In this document: in pieces, positions 25,773 to 34,416 of the stretch
How the letters are laid out: each line of letters opens with the position of its first letter
Numbering within the stretch: the first letter of the stretch is position 1
Origin: an uncultured Lachnospiraceae bacterium
GTDB lineage: Bacteria > Bacillota > Clostridia > Lachnospirales > Lachnospiraceae
Assembly: GCA_910579615.1 (NCBI GenBank)
Contig: CAJTUA010000011.1
Coordinates: 62,001 to 126,000 of the forward strand
Direction of reading: 5' to 3'
DNA length: 64,000 nucleotides
Position numbers and translations under genes: made by a program
The notes under the pieces: generated by a model
Told to the model about the DNA's origin: nothing
The model's database searches: none
The model's input: the letters and a program-made list of their open reading frames with translations, nothing else

Positions 25773-25794
25773 CAGGCGGGAAGCTTCCCGCCTG
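25773..25794 (-). terminator. Perfect 22-bp palindrome between permease and lipoprotein genes
   Basis: CAGGCGGGAAG (25773-25783) is followed directly by its reverse complement (25784-25794). It lies in the 157-nt gap upstream of the lipoprotein gene. A GTCTTTTA tail follows at a distance on the minus strand. It may act as an attenuator or RNA-stabilising stem that sets differential expression within the operon; it is too tight to be an ordinary terminator hairpin without breathing. Confidence 0.4.
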
Positions 25795-25837
25795 TGGTGC
25801 AGAATCTTATGGTGCAAAACCTCACCGCGAAATTATC

Positions 25838-26800
25838 CTAACCTACAATACCGCTTCGCTCTACGCCCTCAATGAACTTGCGCTGAAGGAGGATATAGAT
25901 GAAAAGCACCGGGATAATCAGCAGCACAACGCCTGCGTAAGTGTAAAGCTGTAAGATTGCCGGGTCATTGATCTGGTATGAGTTTGCTACCGTCTGCCCC
26001 AACGAGCCAATCTTTTTGCTCAGCAGGATATTCGCGCTGATTGTAAACATTCTCGCGTAGAAGGAATCATTATACTGCCAAACCAGCGAGAAGATGGATA
26101 CGGTGATAACGGACGGCATCGCGTTTACAAGCATGATGCGGGAATAGGTGTAGAACATCCCCGCGCCGTCCACGAACGCCGCCTCCTCAATCTCCTTTGG
26201 CAGCCCGCGGAAGAACTGGTTGAAAATGTAAATGTACAGGCCGGACCTTAAGCCGCAGCCGAGCGCCGTCATGATATACATCGGAACCGGGGTCGAAAGC
26301 AGGTTGCCAAACGGTCCGAAATTACGGAAGGTCATATACAGCGGGAGCATGATGGTGTTCATCGGAAGCACAATCATGACAACAACACATGCAAAAAATA
26401 CCTTCTTTAACGGGAAATCAAATCTCGCAAAGCCGTATCCGACAAGGGAGCAGATTAAAAGCTGCACCATCATCAGGCTCAAATCATAAAGGAGCGTATT
26501 AAACAGCACCTTGCCGTAATTCATAACCTTTACCGAAACAGAATAGCGCTCCAATGTCCCTTCCATCGGAAACAGATACACCATTGGATTATACAAATCC
26601 GAATCCGAGAAGAAGGAATTGCTGATCATACCGATGAGCGGGCTTAAAATCATATAACTGATACCAATCAGAACCACCGCTTTGAAAAGGCCGAGAATTA
26701 CTTTTTTGGAAATCCGGGCGGCTTTGCGCCTGTCATTCGCAAACTGCTTATCTGCTCTCATTGACGCCATCTTTGCTTTATAATTCTGCACAAGCTGCAT
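25838..26800 (-). CDS. ABC transporter permease, MalG/CUT1 type (system 2)
   Basis: A 320-residue inner-membrane protein with about six hydrophobic segments (VVLIGISYMILSPLIG at 40-56 through YAGVVLLIIPVLFIYILL near the end). The cytoplasmic coupling loop for the ATPase is recognisable: GLPKEIEEAAFVDGAGMFYTYSRIML, with the conserved EAA..DGA pattern. The long basic N-terminus (residues 1-35) is typical of CUT1 permeases. It pairs with the permease at 26818 (17 nt gap). AGGAGGAG precedes the ATG. The cognate binding protein is most likely the one at 21927. Confidence 0.92.
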   Translation of the reverse strand: MQLVQNYKAKMASMRADKQFANDRRKAARISKKVILGLFKAVVLIGISYMILSPLIGMISNSFFSDSDLYNPMVYLFPMEGTLERYSVSVKVMNYGKVLFNTLLYDLSLMMVQLLICSLVGYGFARFDFPLKKVFFACVVVMIVLPMNTIMLPLYMTFRNFGPFGNLLSTPVPMYIMTALGCGLRSGLYIYIFNQFFRGLPKEIEEAAFVDGAGMFYTYSRIMLVNAMPSVITVSIFSLVWQYNDSFYARMFTISANILLSKKIGSLGQTVANSYQINDPAILQLYTYAGVVLLIIPVLFIYILLQRKFIEGVERSGIVG

Positions 26801-26817
26801 AGTATTCTCCTCCTTTC

Positions 26818-27735
26818 CTAGTTATAGTAGAATGTCCGCTTCTGTATCAATCCACAGACAACCCCGAGTATCAGGCAGACAATCACTGTCGTCGTCAAAC
26901 TCATCGCCGAGCTAAGCCCCCAGTTCTGGTTGGTGTATGCCGTCTCATACGCCATGTTGACAATCGTGCTGTTTGTAAACGAATCCACGACGGTGTAGAC
27001 AATGTTCGTGATAATATGCGGCAGCACCATCGGGAAGGTAACCTTCCAGAATGTCTCGTATCCGGTCGCACCCTCAATCTTTGCCACCTCGTAGAGCGAG
27101 GACGGAATCGACTGCAATGCTGCGATGAAGATAACAATCTGCACGCCCGATGCCGAGATGATATCGTTGATTCGCCCGATTGCGCCGACCACATAATCAA
27201 GCAGTGAGTCCGGGAGCGCAAGCTCCTTAAACAGTTCCAGGTAATATTCCATATTGACACCGCTTGAAGTGGACTCGGCAATTGCCGAGGATGTCGCGGA
27301 GACACCACCCATCATCGCGCTTCTTGCCATCTCAATCGCAGAGACAATCGCGTCCGCGTTCATGATTACCGGGATAAAGAAAATCGCACGCACAAGCGTC
27401 CTGCCCGGGAATTTCTTGTTCAGCAGCAATGCCATGAACAAGCTGAAAAATATGATGAGCGGCACGTCAATCAGGATATCCTGCAGCGAGGTTACAAGTG
27501 TCTGCGGGAAATTCGCATGCTTTGTAAACTCATAGATAAAATTCTCCAGACCGGCAAACTTTGTTGTGTAACCGCCGACTGCCGGGTCAATGCTGACTTC
27601 CGAGAGCGCAAACTGAATCGTCATGACAAAGCTTCGGATATAGAACGCGAGGAAGCCGATAAGCCACGGAGAGATAAAAAGCAGTCCGACGATCGCCCGT
27701 TTTCCCGTTAAGGTCAATCCCTTTTTCTTTTTCAT
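26818..27735 (-). CDS. ABC transporter permease, MalF/CUT1 type (system 2)
   Basis: A 305-residue inner-membrane protein. The first segment is GLLFISPWLIGFLAFYIRSFVMTIQFAL, typical of CUT1 permeases, and an EAA-type loop SSLYEVAKIEGATGYETFWKVTFPMVLPHI is near residue 215. Unusually, residues about 130-185 hold a Ser/Ala-rich insertion (GGVSATSSAIAESTSSG) after the third segment. Its start codon overlaps the DUF5696 gene stop by 4 nt, so translation is coupled. Together with the 25838 permease it should form the channel of the second importer. Confidence 0.92.
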   Translation of the reverse strand: MKKKKGLTLTGKRAIVGLLFISPWLIGFLAFYIRSFVMTIQFALSEVSIDPAVGGYTTKFAGLENFIYEFTKHANFPQTLVTSLQDILIDVPLIIFFSLFMALLLNKKFPGRTLVRAIFFIPVIMNADAIVSAIEMARSAMMGGVSATSSAIAESTSSGVNMEYYLELFKELALPDSLLDYVVGAIGRINDIISASGVQIVIFIAALQSIPSSLYEVAKIEGATGYETFWKVTFPMVLPHIITNIVYTVVDSFTNSTIVNMAYETAYTNQNWGLSSAMSLTTTVIVCLILGVVCGLIQKRTFYYN

Positions 27736-30374
27736 CTCTTATCCCCCCTTACTTCATAGGATTTTGCCGCAAGCTGTGTGCCTTCTGCATCCGCTGCCAC
27801 ATTCTGCTTGTTGATATAGATGGTAACGCCATTGTCATAGGTTACCTTCACAACACCGGAGTCAAGGCGCTCATGCTTTATAATCTCCGCATTTGTCACA
27901 TTCCTTAACACACCATTTACTTCGCTGTATACATTCTTTGCCAGGGCATCCCACGAAAAGACAGTTTCCTGGCTCTGCGCATCCGACTGGTTCTTGTAGG
28001 TTGTGCTGTACATACTGTTCAGGCCCGTATATTTCATATCACTTGATGGTTTGCTGGTGAATGTAAAATGCGGTGCGCTGCCGTACTCAATCATCGTAAG
28101 GATGCTGTCGGTCGAATTAAAGGAATCATCCAGGTTAATCGCCTGCCCTGTGTAGTCGATATAGCCGTGCACGAGCATCTGGTAGAACGGCACATCCTCA
28201 TCAATAATAAGGTACGTGTTTCCGGTCACCGGAATGTTAATCAAATCATCCGTATATTTCCACGTATAGGCATTGCCGCCGCTGACCATGATGTCCTTTC
28301 CGGTATTTTCCAGCTTTTCAAACTGTCCAAGGACAATCTTTTTCGCTTCCTCGCGCAAAATCATCTCCGTGCGCTTTTTGTCGGACGTGAGCAAATCGCC
28401 CAAATCCCGGAGCGAAATACCGGAAATATCGTACTTTTTAATCTTCTTTGCAAATTTGTCAACATAGCGCACAAGGAATTTCGGCGAGATGACATTGTAG
28501 AGTGTCTCCTTGTAGCCAAGCGCATAGGTCTGCTGGAGCGTCACCGGGCTTACCTGGCCAAAGGATAAGGTGTAACCTGCGCCGTAGTAGCGCGCCGATT
28601 CCCTCGTGTAATTGTAATCATCCGCGATAAAGGAAACCTTCTGGAATGCGACATCACCGTAGAGCTTCCCGCCCGCCGCTTCAATCTTATCCGTCAGCCG
28701 TTCGAGCTGCTTCTTGCTGCCAAGCTCCTTCACCAGCTTAATCTTGCTTGCCGCGTCGTGGTAATATCCCCCGTTGAACCATCCCTGGTAATTTACAACC
28801 AGACGGTTTACACCGCCTGCGGCAAGGTCATCAACAATCTCCTCCGCCTCCTTATAGGTTGTCATTGCGTAGGTGTCAAGGTAAGAAATGCCAAGGACAT
28901 TTGCGTTCACCTTCACAGCGCCAATCAAATCCATATAAAACGGAATATCACTCTTTTCCTCAAGCCGCGCTAACGTGCCGTTTTCAACAAGCTTTCCGCG
29001 GTAATAATTTGCCATGCCGGAGTAACCTGCGTTCTCCCCGGTCAGGAAGCTGTAGCGCACGACAATGTCCGAATCATACATATCCGGTTCCACAATCGGC
29101 AGCTCCGCCGCGCTTCCGCCCGTGCCAAACATCGCAAGGCGGTCCGTGCCGCGCAGGATAAAGGTCGGGTACACATAATTGTAAGAGTTCAGCGAACCTG
29201 CCACGTTCGCGTTAATCAATGCGTTCGTATCGCCTTTCTCAATCACGGCAAACAGACCGGTGTCCGTATTCTTATAGTACATGCCATAGACCGGGAGGCG
29301 CATCGCTTCCGTGTTTTCCCTTACAAGGTACTCCGCCGATACCGGGTCGATATTGTATACGTACTGGCTGTAAGTTGCGGCATCCGTCTTCCCGTTGTTA
29401 AAATAAATCAGCGAACCCGCCCCGTTTGGAACAAGCATATAGCCGCCGTCCTCATCCGCCATGTCCGAGGCACCCATAAAGCGCAGCAGCTGGATACGGT
29501 AAATCATGCCGTCGCCGCTCTCCTCAATGTGCTCAACCGGAATCCGCACCCTTACGCCATCCGCCTCAAGCTTATACTCAAGCGGGATAACGAAGTATGT
29601 CGGGATGACACCGTCCGCGCCGGAGGCAAGCATATCGTTCGTGTAATCCTCCTCGGTATAGCCCGCCGCCTCAAAATACTCATTCAGTCTCCGAAGCTGT
29701 GAAGGAGCACCCTTGACACCCTCTAAGACAATCATCCAGCCTTCTCTTTCTTCCCATTCCACATAGCGCTGCTTTACATACTTTGCGTTTTTCTCATCCA
29801 TATTCGCAAGGTAAAACTCCAGGCGCTCTATCGCGATGTACTCCGGCACGATTCCCGTCGGGCTGCTCATATCACCGAGTGTGTAGAGCACGCGAACGCC
29901 GTCGTTTATGCTCTGAATCTCGAACTGTCCGAGCGAAGTGCTGTAATCAAAGGAATTGTAGGTCGTGCTGTTCCGTTTCGCATTATAGAAATCGACAATC
30001 AGCTGCGACTGCAGATATGCCTTGTTTGTCTTGCTGGCAAGCGCATCATCTGCACCTTCCGGCGGGTTGGAATACGTCGTTGTGCCCGTGCGCTTGTCAT
30101 ATATGGCAGTTTCCGCCGTCTTCACATTGATATAAAGCTTTAAGATATCGTTCTCCGCCGCGAGCTGCATCCCCGCCACATTTGGAGTGGCATCGCTCTT
30201 TGCGGCAAATGCCGTTCCCTCCTCGTAAGCTTCGTTGTCCTCAAGATAATCCTTGTAGTCGCGGAATAGCTTGTAGTGCACCAGATTATAGAGCATATAA
30301 ACTGCTATCACCACGACCACCAACGATACGACAGAGAGAATAATTTTTTTGATTGTACTCATTTTTTTCTTCAT
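27732..30374 (-). CDS. DUF5696-type membrane-anchored extracellular protein
   Basis: An 880-residue protein with one N-terminal membrane segment (IILSVVSLVVVVIAVYMLYNLV at 10-31) and a very large extracellular part. Beta-rich regions (LYINVKTAETAIYDKRTGTTTYSNPPEG) lead to a central region with TIM-barrel-like features (NVLGISYLDTYAMTTYKEAEEIVDDLAAGGVNRLVVNYQGWFNGGYYHD). The family has no established activity that I know of. Occurrence inside carbohydrate ABC operons and the barrel-like core suggest glycan binding or an unrecognised glycosidase (inference). It overlaps the next permease by 4 nt and follows the Yip1 gene by 12 nt; AGGAGG precedes the ATG. Confidence 0.75.
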   Translation of the reverse strand: MKKKMSTIKKIILSVVSLVVVVIAVYMLYNLVHYKLFRDYKDYLEDNEAYEEGTAFAAKSDATPNVAGMQLAAENDILKLYINVKTAETAIYDKRTGTTTYSNPPEGADDALASKTNKAYLQSQLIVDFYNAKRNSTTYNSFDYSTSLGQFEIQSINDGVRVLYTLGDMSSPTGIVPEYIAIERLEFYLANMDEKNAKYVKQRYVEWEEREGWMIVLEGVKGAPSQLRRLNEYFEAAGYTEEDYTNDMLASGADGVIPTYFVIPLEYKLEADGVRVRIPVEHIEESGDGMIYRIQLLRFMGASDMADEDGGYMLVPNGAGSLIYFNNGKTDAATYSQYVYNIDPVSAEYLVRENTEAMRLPVYGMYYKNTDTGLFAVIEKGDTNALINANVAGSLNSYNYVYPTFILRGTDRLAMFGTGGSAAELPIVEPDMYDSDIVVRYSFLTGENAGYSGMANYYRGKLVENGTLARLEEKSDIPFYMDLIGAVKVNANVLGISYLDTYAMTTYKEAEEIVDDLAAGGVNRLVVNYQGWFNGGYYHDAASKIKLVKELGSKKQLERLTDKIEAAGGKLYGDVAFQKVSFIADDYNYTRESARYYGAGYTLSFGQVSPVTLQQTYALGYKETLYNVISPKFLVRYVDKFAKKIKKYDISGISLRDLGDLLTSDKKRTEMILREEAKKIVLGQFEKLENTGKDIMVSGGNAYTWKYTDDLINIPVTGNTYLIIDEDVPFYQMLVHGYIDYTGQAINLDDSFNSTDSILTMIEYGSAPHFTFTSKPSSDMKYTGLNSMYSTTYKNQSDAQSQETVFSWDALAKNVYSEVNGVLRNVTNAEIIKHERLDSGVVKVTYDNGVTIYINKQNVAADAEGTQLAAKSYEVRGDKR

Positions 30375-30386
30375 TGCCGCATCCTC

Positions 30387-31019
30387 CTAACCTCTGAACA
30401 ACAGTTCCATGTAGATACTGTAGATAAAGCCATACACCTGACTTACCAAATCTGTCAACATCATCACGATAAAAACAATAATGAGCATGGAAATAACGGT
30501 TAAAATCAGGGTCAGCAGCGTCTTTGCCAGGCTGTAGTTGTGCACAATCATAATCCCGGAAAGTGCCAGCAGCACCGTCCAGATTGTGCCGATGGTAATG
30601 ATAATGCTGTAAAAGCCTTCCTCGTTCTGCGCAATTGCCTGGGAGACAATCGTCGCAACCATATAGCTTATCGTCATCGGAACCAGCGAGTAGCCGAGCA
30701 CGGTTGCTATGTCCTTTAATCTCCCCTCTCCGTTTAACAGACAGGTAATCGACCAGTTGCCGACGCAAAAGAGCAGATACAAAAGCAACACGCCGCCCAA
30801 ATTATCCAGACTGTCCACCGAGCGCGGGTTTGTATCGTTTACGATAAAGCTCGCCGTAATCTTGTTGATGGAGAACACAAAGCTGAACAGGATAACGGAG
30901 ATAACGGCAATCGGCACGCTCCCCCTGCTCCGGTGGCGAATCTCATAAAAACCATCCATCGGATGCGTCATGGTATAAAACAAATATTTGATTTTTGCAA
31001 CGGAAAAACTCTCTCTCAT
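30387..31019 (-). CDS. Yip1-domain integral membrane protein
   Basis: A 210-residue polytopic membrane protein. An N-terminal amphipathic stretch (FSVAKIKYLFYTMTHPMDGFYEIRHR) precedes five hydrophobic segments starting near residues 35, 75, 110, 140 and 170. The pattern matches bacterial Yip1-domain proteins: a P.DGFYEIRHR-type entry, then helices with Gly, and an NYSLAKTLLTLILTVI end. No enzymatic residues are evident. The ATG overlaps the NHL gene stop (ATGA), indicating translational coupling. The context suggests a membrane scaffold joining the NHL and DUF5696 proteins to the permeases; this is inference. Confidence 0.8.
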   Translation of the reverse strand: MRESFSVAKIKYLFYTMTHPMDGFYEIRHRSRGSVPIAVISVILFSFVFSINKITASFIVNDTNPRSVDSLDNLGGVLLLYLLFCVGNWSITCLLNGEGRLKDIATVLGYSLVPMTISYMVATIVSQAIAQNEEGFYSIIITIGTIWTVLLALSGIMIVHNYSLAKTLLTLILTVISMLIIVFIVMMLTDLVSQVYGFIYSIYMELLFRG

Positions 31020-32533
31020 ACGTCAAACGCACCCCCTTCATCATCCACATATATGCCCTTTTTCTTTTTTCTCCATTTCACGAGGAAAACAATAAGGATG
31101 ACACCGCCGATTACTACCGTCAGGATTACGCCGAGGTATTTTTTCAGGAAATCGTTGCGGTATCTGCGGTAGGCAACCGAATAATACTGGCGGCTCATAC
31201 CAATCTTTAGATACTTCATCGCCTGCACATTGTCGCCCGCGGTCAGGTAAGCCTTGCCGATACCAACGTTTGCAAGCTCGTTGTTCTCATCTAACATCAG
31301 CACCTGCTTCCACAGGTCAACCGCAATCGTCTCGTCTCCGTCGTAGCGAAGCCCGACTGCCCGGTTGATGAGGTCGCCGTACTGCGTCTCCGTAAATACC
31401 AGCATCTCCTTGCGGTTGGAGTCTAACACGATAATCTTGTCGCCGATTGCCTCAATCGCCACCGGCGTGGTAAACGTACCCGCCTGTGTCCCAAGCCCGC
31501 CGAAGATATACAAAAGATTACCCTCGTGGTCGTAAGTGAAAATGCGCCCGCGCTTGGAATCAAGCAGCGAATAGATGCCCTTGTCGCGGTAAACAACATC
31601 GACGATGGTCGATACGCCGCTGTAATCGGATGTCCCGCTGATTACTAAATCACCGCCGACATTGGCATTTTCCCCTTTGCGGATAACGTCCTCGCCCTTC
31701 GGGTTTAAGCGCCTTACCGCCTGCTCCCCGTTCGAATCGAAATTCGACGCATACACAAAGCCGTCGGCATCAATGTCGATACCCGTAAACTCCGTCGGGA
31801 TGAAAAGCAGCTGTCTGCTTCTCTGCTCTTTGGTGGAAAGCTTTCTCCACAGCTTCTCCCAAGGTGTGATATTGACCTTCACGGTACCAAAAAAGCCTGT
31901 GAATTCCCCTTCCCCCTCAAATACCATGATACCCTGGAACATACGCCTGGCAATGCAGTAAACGCGGTCTGCATAGTCCACCGTTACTTTCAGCGGCGTA
32001 AAGACGAAATCATCATCCAGGACATCGGAGGTCGGATTGGAAATAATCTTCACAAAGGAAAGGTCATCCTCCTCAAGCACAACAATGCGCTGGTTCTCCG
32101 AATCCGCGATGTAAATCTGGCCGTTCTGCGAAACACATACGCCATACGGCGATTTGAAGGTGTCGGTCTGCCCATCATGCTCAAAGGAGTCAATGACGCG
32201 AACCGTCTGGCTTAAGGAATTGTCTACGACTACGATGCGGTTGTTCCCGGTATCCGCAATGTAGACCTCCCCGTCCGGCGATACGCACAAGTCCTGCGGG
32301 CTTAAAAAGCTGCCCACCCCAAGGGTCGTACCGGAAACGCTGTTCTCCGGGATGTAGGCTGCCGGCGTGAATACGATATTGTCCCAGTAGTCATAATTAT
32401 AAGAATCATAAGGCACGATTGTGTCGGCCTTTGCCATCGCAGGCTCTGTAAGCATGCATACGGAGAGGGCTGTGATGACAATTTTTTTCCAAAACGACGT
32501 TGTTAACGACGTTTTTAATTTCATGTTTTTCAT
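31016..32533 (-). CDS. NHL-repeat surface protein with C-terminal membrane anchor
   Basis: A 505-residue protein with signal peptide (KKIVITALSVCMLTEPAMAKA). NHL beta-propeller repeats are visible at about 70-350: LGVGSFLSPQDLCVSPDGEVYIADTGNNRIVVVD, FKSPYGVCVSQNGQIYIADSENQRIVVL and GTFTTPVAIEAIGDKIIVLDSNRKEMLVF. A TPR-like pair follows at about 390-455. A transmembrane segment (YLGVILTVVIGGVILIVFLV) and a short basic cytoplasmic tail end the protein. It should display a propeller outside the membrane. It lies between a permease (16 nt gap) and Yip1 (4-nt overlap). A ligand-binding or complex-assembly role in the importer is inferred. Confidence 0.82.
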   Translation of the reverse strand: MKNMKLKTSLTTSFWKKIVITALSVCMLTEPAMAKADTIVPYDSYNYDYWDNIVFTPAAYIPENSVSGTTLGVGSFLSPQDLCVSPDGEVYIADTGNNRIVVVDNSLSQTVRVIDSFEHDGQTDTFKSPYGVCVSQNGQIYIADSENQRIVVLEEDDLSFVKIISNPTSDVLDDDFVFTPLKVTVDYADRVYCIARRMFQGIMVFEGEGEFTGFFGTVKVNITPWEKLWRKLSTKEQRSRQLLFIPTEFTGIDIDADGFVYASNFDSNGEQAVRRLNPKGEDVIRKGENANVGGDLVISGTSDYSGVSTIVDVVYRDKGIYSLLDSKRGRIFTYDHEGNLLYIFGGLGTQAGTFTTPVAIEAIGDKIIVLDSNRKEMLVFTETQYGDLINRAVGLRYDGDETIAVDLWKQVLMLDENNELANVGIGKAYLTAGDNVQAMKYLKIGMSRQYYSVAYRRYRNDFLKKYLGVILTVVIGGVILIVFLVKWRKKKKGIYVDDEGGAFDV

Positions 32534-32549
32534 CTTTTCCCCTCCTTAA

Positions 32550-33443
32550 TTAGTCTTTCATACCCGATGTGGTCATGGTCTCAATGACATTGCTCTGGCA
32601 GACTAAGAAGAATATAATCGGGATGGCCGCAATGATGAAGGATACCGCTGCCGCCGCGCCCGCCCTTGCCGTACCGCCCGCCGTAATCTGCTGTAAGGCA
32701 TACTGCAATGGCTTTAATTCCTCACTCCGAAGGAACTGGTTACCTGTCTGCGCCCACATCTGCTGGAACTGGAAGATTGCAAGCGTCAGCCACGCAGGCT
32801 TTACGTTCGGCATAACCATCGTCCAGAATGTCCTAAACTCCGAAGCGCCGTCAAGTCTTGCCGATTCTAACAGCGAGTTCGGTATCTGCTCCATGAACTG
32901 CTTCATCAGGTAAAGGCCCATGCCGTACTGCCATGCCGGAAGAATCAATGCCAGATAGGTATTGTTCATTCCAAGCCATGTCACAATCATGTAGTTCGGA
33001 ATCTGTGTTACATTGTAGGAGAACATCATCGAGAGCACAACCAGGCTGAAAACAATCTTCTTGCCCGGGAAATTGTGCTTTGCAAGCGGGTAAGCCGCAA
33101 AGGATGCCACGATGACATGGCCTACTGTACCGCTGACCGTGATGATTAAGGTGTTTAATATGTATCTTGAGAACGGCACCCATGAATCATTCATCAGCAC
33201 GAACAGGTCGGTAAAATTCTCCGTCGTCGGATTTTTTACGAAAATACGCGGCGGGTACTGGAAAATCTCATCGAGCGGTTTTAGGGCATTGTTGATAATC
33301 ATGACAAGCGGCAACGCCATAAAAACACCGCAGATGAACATCAGGAAGAAGAGCAGTCCGTTGCCGGCCTTAGAACGGTTGAGCTGCTTCTGCTTTTTAT
33401 AATTTACTTTTTTTGGTTTCTTATATCCAGCTTTGTCTGCCAA
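32550..33443 (-). CDS. ABC transporter permease, MalG/CUT1 type (system 1)
   Basis: A 297-residue membrane protein with a Lys-rich N-terminus, six hydrophobic segments (GLLFFLMFICGVFMALPLVMIIN first) and the coupling loop IPNSLLESARLDGASEFRTFWTMVMP. It starts with TTG directly after the TAA of the preceding permease (TAATTG). GGGAG lies 5 nt upstream, so the two are translationally coupled. It pairs with the permease at 33444 and the binding protein at 34417. The C-terminus carries an Ala/Gly-rich stretch (ITAGGTARAGAAAAVSFIIA). Confidence 0.92.
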   Translation of the reverse strand: MADKAGYKKPKKVNYKKQKQLNRSKAGNGLLFFLMFICGVFMALPLVMIINNALKPLDEIFQYPPRIFVKNPTTENFTDLFVLMNDSWVPFSRYILNTLIITVSGTVGHVIVASFAAYPLAKHNFPGKKIVFSLVVLSMMFSYNVTQIPNYMIVTWLGMNNTYLALILPAWQYGMGLYLMKQFMEQIPNSLLESARLDGASEFRTFWTMVMPNVKPAWLTLAIFQFQQMWAQTGNQFLRSEELKPLQYALQQITAGGTARAGAAAAVSFIIAAIPIIFFLVCQSNVIETMTTSGMKD

Positions 33444-34397
33444 TTACTCTCCCACCCTTCCTAATACTTTTTGTACAAGTTTATTTGTCCCAACCATAAG
33501 GAGGAACAAAACGGTTGCGATTGCCGAGGCATAGCCCATCTCATAACGCGTCGAACTGTAGTCAAGCAGGTGGGTCACGACGGTAGCTCCCGCATAATTG
33601 ATGGACGGGTTACCGGCGAGCTGTATGGAGATGTCCGCCACCGCAAACGACTGCGTAATCTGCATTACCGCGCCGAACATGAGCTGAGGCTTCATGGATG
33701 GCAGTGTGACATACCACAATTCCTGCCAACGGTTCTTCACGCCGTCCATCGCCGCCGCCTCGTAAAGCGATTTGTCCACGGTCTGTAAACCTGCGATGAA
33801 GGAGAGGAAACCAGTACCAAGGGAGAGCCATAACTGCACGATAATCAGCACCGGAAGCACGTATTTCTCCGTCTGCATCCACAGAATCGGCTCGTCGATA
33901 AATCCCATCTTGATGAGAATACCGTTCAGCCATCCGGTCTTGCCCGGATTTAAGATGATATTCCAAACCAGGTACGCCTGGCCACAGATGGACGGAGCGT
34001 AAAATACCAGGGTGAGGAATGCGCGCAGCTTTCCGCGGAACTCATTGATAATCCATGCAAAGAGCACACACAAAATGTAGCTGACCGGTCCTGTGATGAC
34101 CGCGAACAACAGGGTGTTCTTTAGGGCAATCATGAAAATATCATCATCCAAAAACAGCTTGATATAGTTTGCCCAGCCGACAAAGCTTGGGGCTTCCAAC
34201 ATATTAAAGTACGTAAAGCTTAATCCGATGGATACTAATACCGGCGCAATCGTGAAAAAGGTAAACAAAATCAGGTATGGCGCCAGCATCAGGTAGGAGG
34301 TTTTGCTTTTTTTTATGCGGTACCAGAGCTTTCCCTCTTTTTTCGCTTTTTCCATGTTCACGTCAAGCACTGCCGTATTGGCATTTGTTTTACTCAT
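33444..34397 (-). CDS. ABC transporter permease, MalF/CUT1 type (system 1)
   Basis: A 317-residue membrane protein. Hydrophobic segments begin at LMLAPYLILFTFFTIAPVLVSIGLSF, and the coupling loop reads DKSLYEAAAMDGVKNRWQELWYVTLPSM with a full EAA motif. The start at 34397 is chosen because GGAGGGGG precedes it; an upstream in-frame ATG at 34466 lies inside the binding-protein gene. It follows that gene by 19 nt and is followed with no gap by the partner permease. Substrate is inferred to be a mannan-derived oligosaccharide from the locus. Confidence 0.92.
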   Translation of the reverse strand: MSKTNANTAVLDVNMEKAKKEGKLWYRIKKSKTSYLMLAPYLILFTFFTIAPVLVSIGLSFTYFNMLEAPSFVGWANYIKLFLDDDIFMIALKNTLLFAVITGPVSYILCVLFAWIINEFRGKLRAFLTLVFYAPSICGQAYLVWNIILNPGKTGWLNGILIKMGFIDEPILWMQTEKYVLPVLIIVQLWLSLGTGFLSFIAGLQTVDKSLYEAAAMDGVKNRWQELWYVTLPSMKPQLMFGAVMQITQSFAVADISIQLAGNPSINYAGATVVTHLLDYSSTRYEMGYASAIATVLFLLMVGTNKLVQKVLGRVGE

Positions 34398-34416
34398 TTT
34401 AAAAGCCCCCTCCTTT

